64,000 bases of DNA from Crassaminicella profunda (GTDB lineage: Bacteria; Bacillota; Clostridia; Peptostreptococcales; Thermotaleaceae), in NCBI RefSeq assembly GCF_019884785.1, contig NZ_CP082326.1, positions 3,899,355-3,963,354 on the forward strand, written 5' to 3'. A program made the position numbers and the translations under genes. The notes below the pieces were generated by a model. It was not told the DNA's origin and ran no database searches. It was given only the letters and a program-made list of their open reading frames with translations. This document shows, one piece after another, positions 63,807 to 64,000 of the stretch (its first letter is position 1; every line of letters begins with the position of its first letter).

Positions 63807-64000
63807 TTATCTTTTCACTGCATTATCAATCCCAACAGCCGTAAGTAATACAATCCCTTTTACAACAATTTGATAATACTCTCCAATATTTAATAAGATC
63901 ATGCCATTAGATAAAATCCCCATAATCAAACTCCCAATAATTACTCCTGCCAATTTCCCTTCTCCACCGTTTACACTAATTCCACCTAAAACTACAGCTG
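63807..64000 (-). CDS. RbsC-type sugar ABC transporter permease, C-terminal part, cut by window edge
   Basis: The frame is open from the window edge to TAA at 63807-63809. The reading AVVLGGISVNGGEGKLAGVI followed by GSLIMGILSNGMILL matches the last helices of ribose/xylose-type permeases. It heads the run of genes DUF4091, GNAT, and possibly the corrinoid module, all on the same strand, and implies that a carbohydrate is imported for the DUF4091 protein. Confidence 0.88.
   Translation of the reverse strand, partial: AVVLGGISVNGGEGKLAGVIIGSLIMGILSNGMILLNIGEYYQIVVKGIVLLTAVGIDNAVKR

Overview
The window is AT-rich and tightly packed, and reads as the chromosome of an anaerobic, endospore-forming, motile member of the Clostridia. 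The pointers are a tricistronic spore germinant receptor, two methyl-accepting chemotaxis proteins, an SLH-domain surface protein, a 2[4Fe-4S] clostridial-type ferredoxin, a corrinoid methyltransfer module and strong AGGAGG-type ribosome binding sites. The species cannot be named from the sequence alone. Both window edges cut genes: a germinant receptor A subunit on the left and an RbsC-type sugar permease on the right. I see no rRNA, tRNA, CRISPR array or intact prophage.

Layout. 1-4.4 kb: gerB-gerC-gerA receptor operon and a secreted SH3/3D cell-wall protein. 4.4-8.8 kb: a TetR-MATE efflux operon with a readable promoter and twin operators, a PuuD-like amidotransferase, and a DUF3006/metallo-beta-lactamase pair. 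8.8-12.7 kb: an OpuC-type osmoprotectant ABC operon with one permease, and a lone class I amidotransferase. 12.7-18.8 kb: an OmpR/histidine kinase pair convergent with a MacAB-like efflux operon; both promoters carry the same 11-bp-spaced direct repeat, the likely response-regulator box. 18.9-28.9 kb: housekeeping and unknown genes (chemoreceptor, LapA-like, ZIP transporter, cardiolipin synthase, tadA, ECF sigma with its DUF4367 partner). 29.1-33.5 kb: a bacteriocin-type export locus (C39-peptidase ABC transporter plus HlyD adaptor) preceded by two short double-glycine-leader peptide genes of 53 and 55 codons.

34-44.5 kb is looser: a hybrid sensor-GGDEF-HD-GYP protein, a second chemoreceptor, a glyoxalase-fold protein, a flippase fragment, a ferredoxin, a secreted leucine-rich-repeat protein, three small membrane proteins, a transposase fragment, a dispersed short repeat and many hairpins. 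44.5-52.4 kb is a surface-protein cassette: a giant Ig-like/SLH protein, a small tail-collar protein and a 1152-residue STAND-LuxR regulator, bracketed by 72-bp direct repeats whose differences all preserve pairing in minus-strand RNA. 52.5-58 kb holds a second MacAB-like operon divergent from a second OmpR/kinase pair, again with 11-bp direct repeats between them. 58-64 kb: a MutT hydrolase, a corrinoid protein/UroD methyltransferase/reactivation module, a GNAT protein, a DUF4091 glycosidase-like protein and the end of a sugar ABC permease, all on one strand.

The most original material is the two-peptide export locus, the repeat-bracketed cassette, and the cis-regulatory repeats that tie each two-component system to its neighbouring efflux operon.
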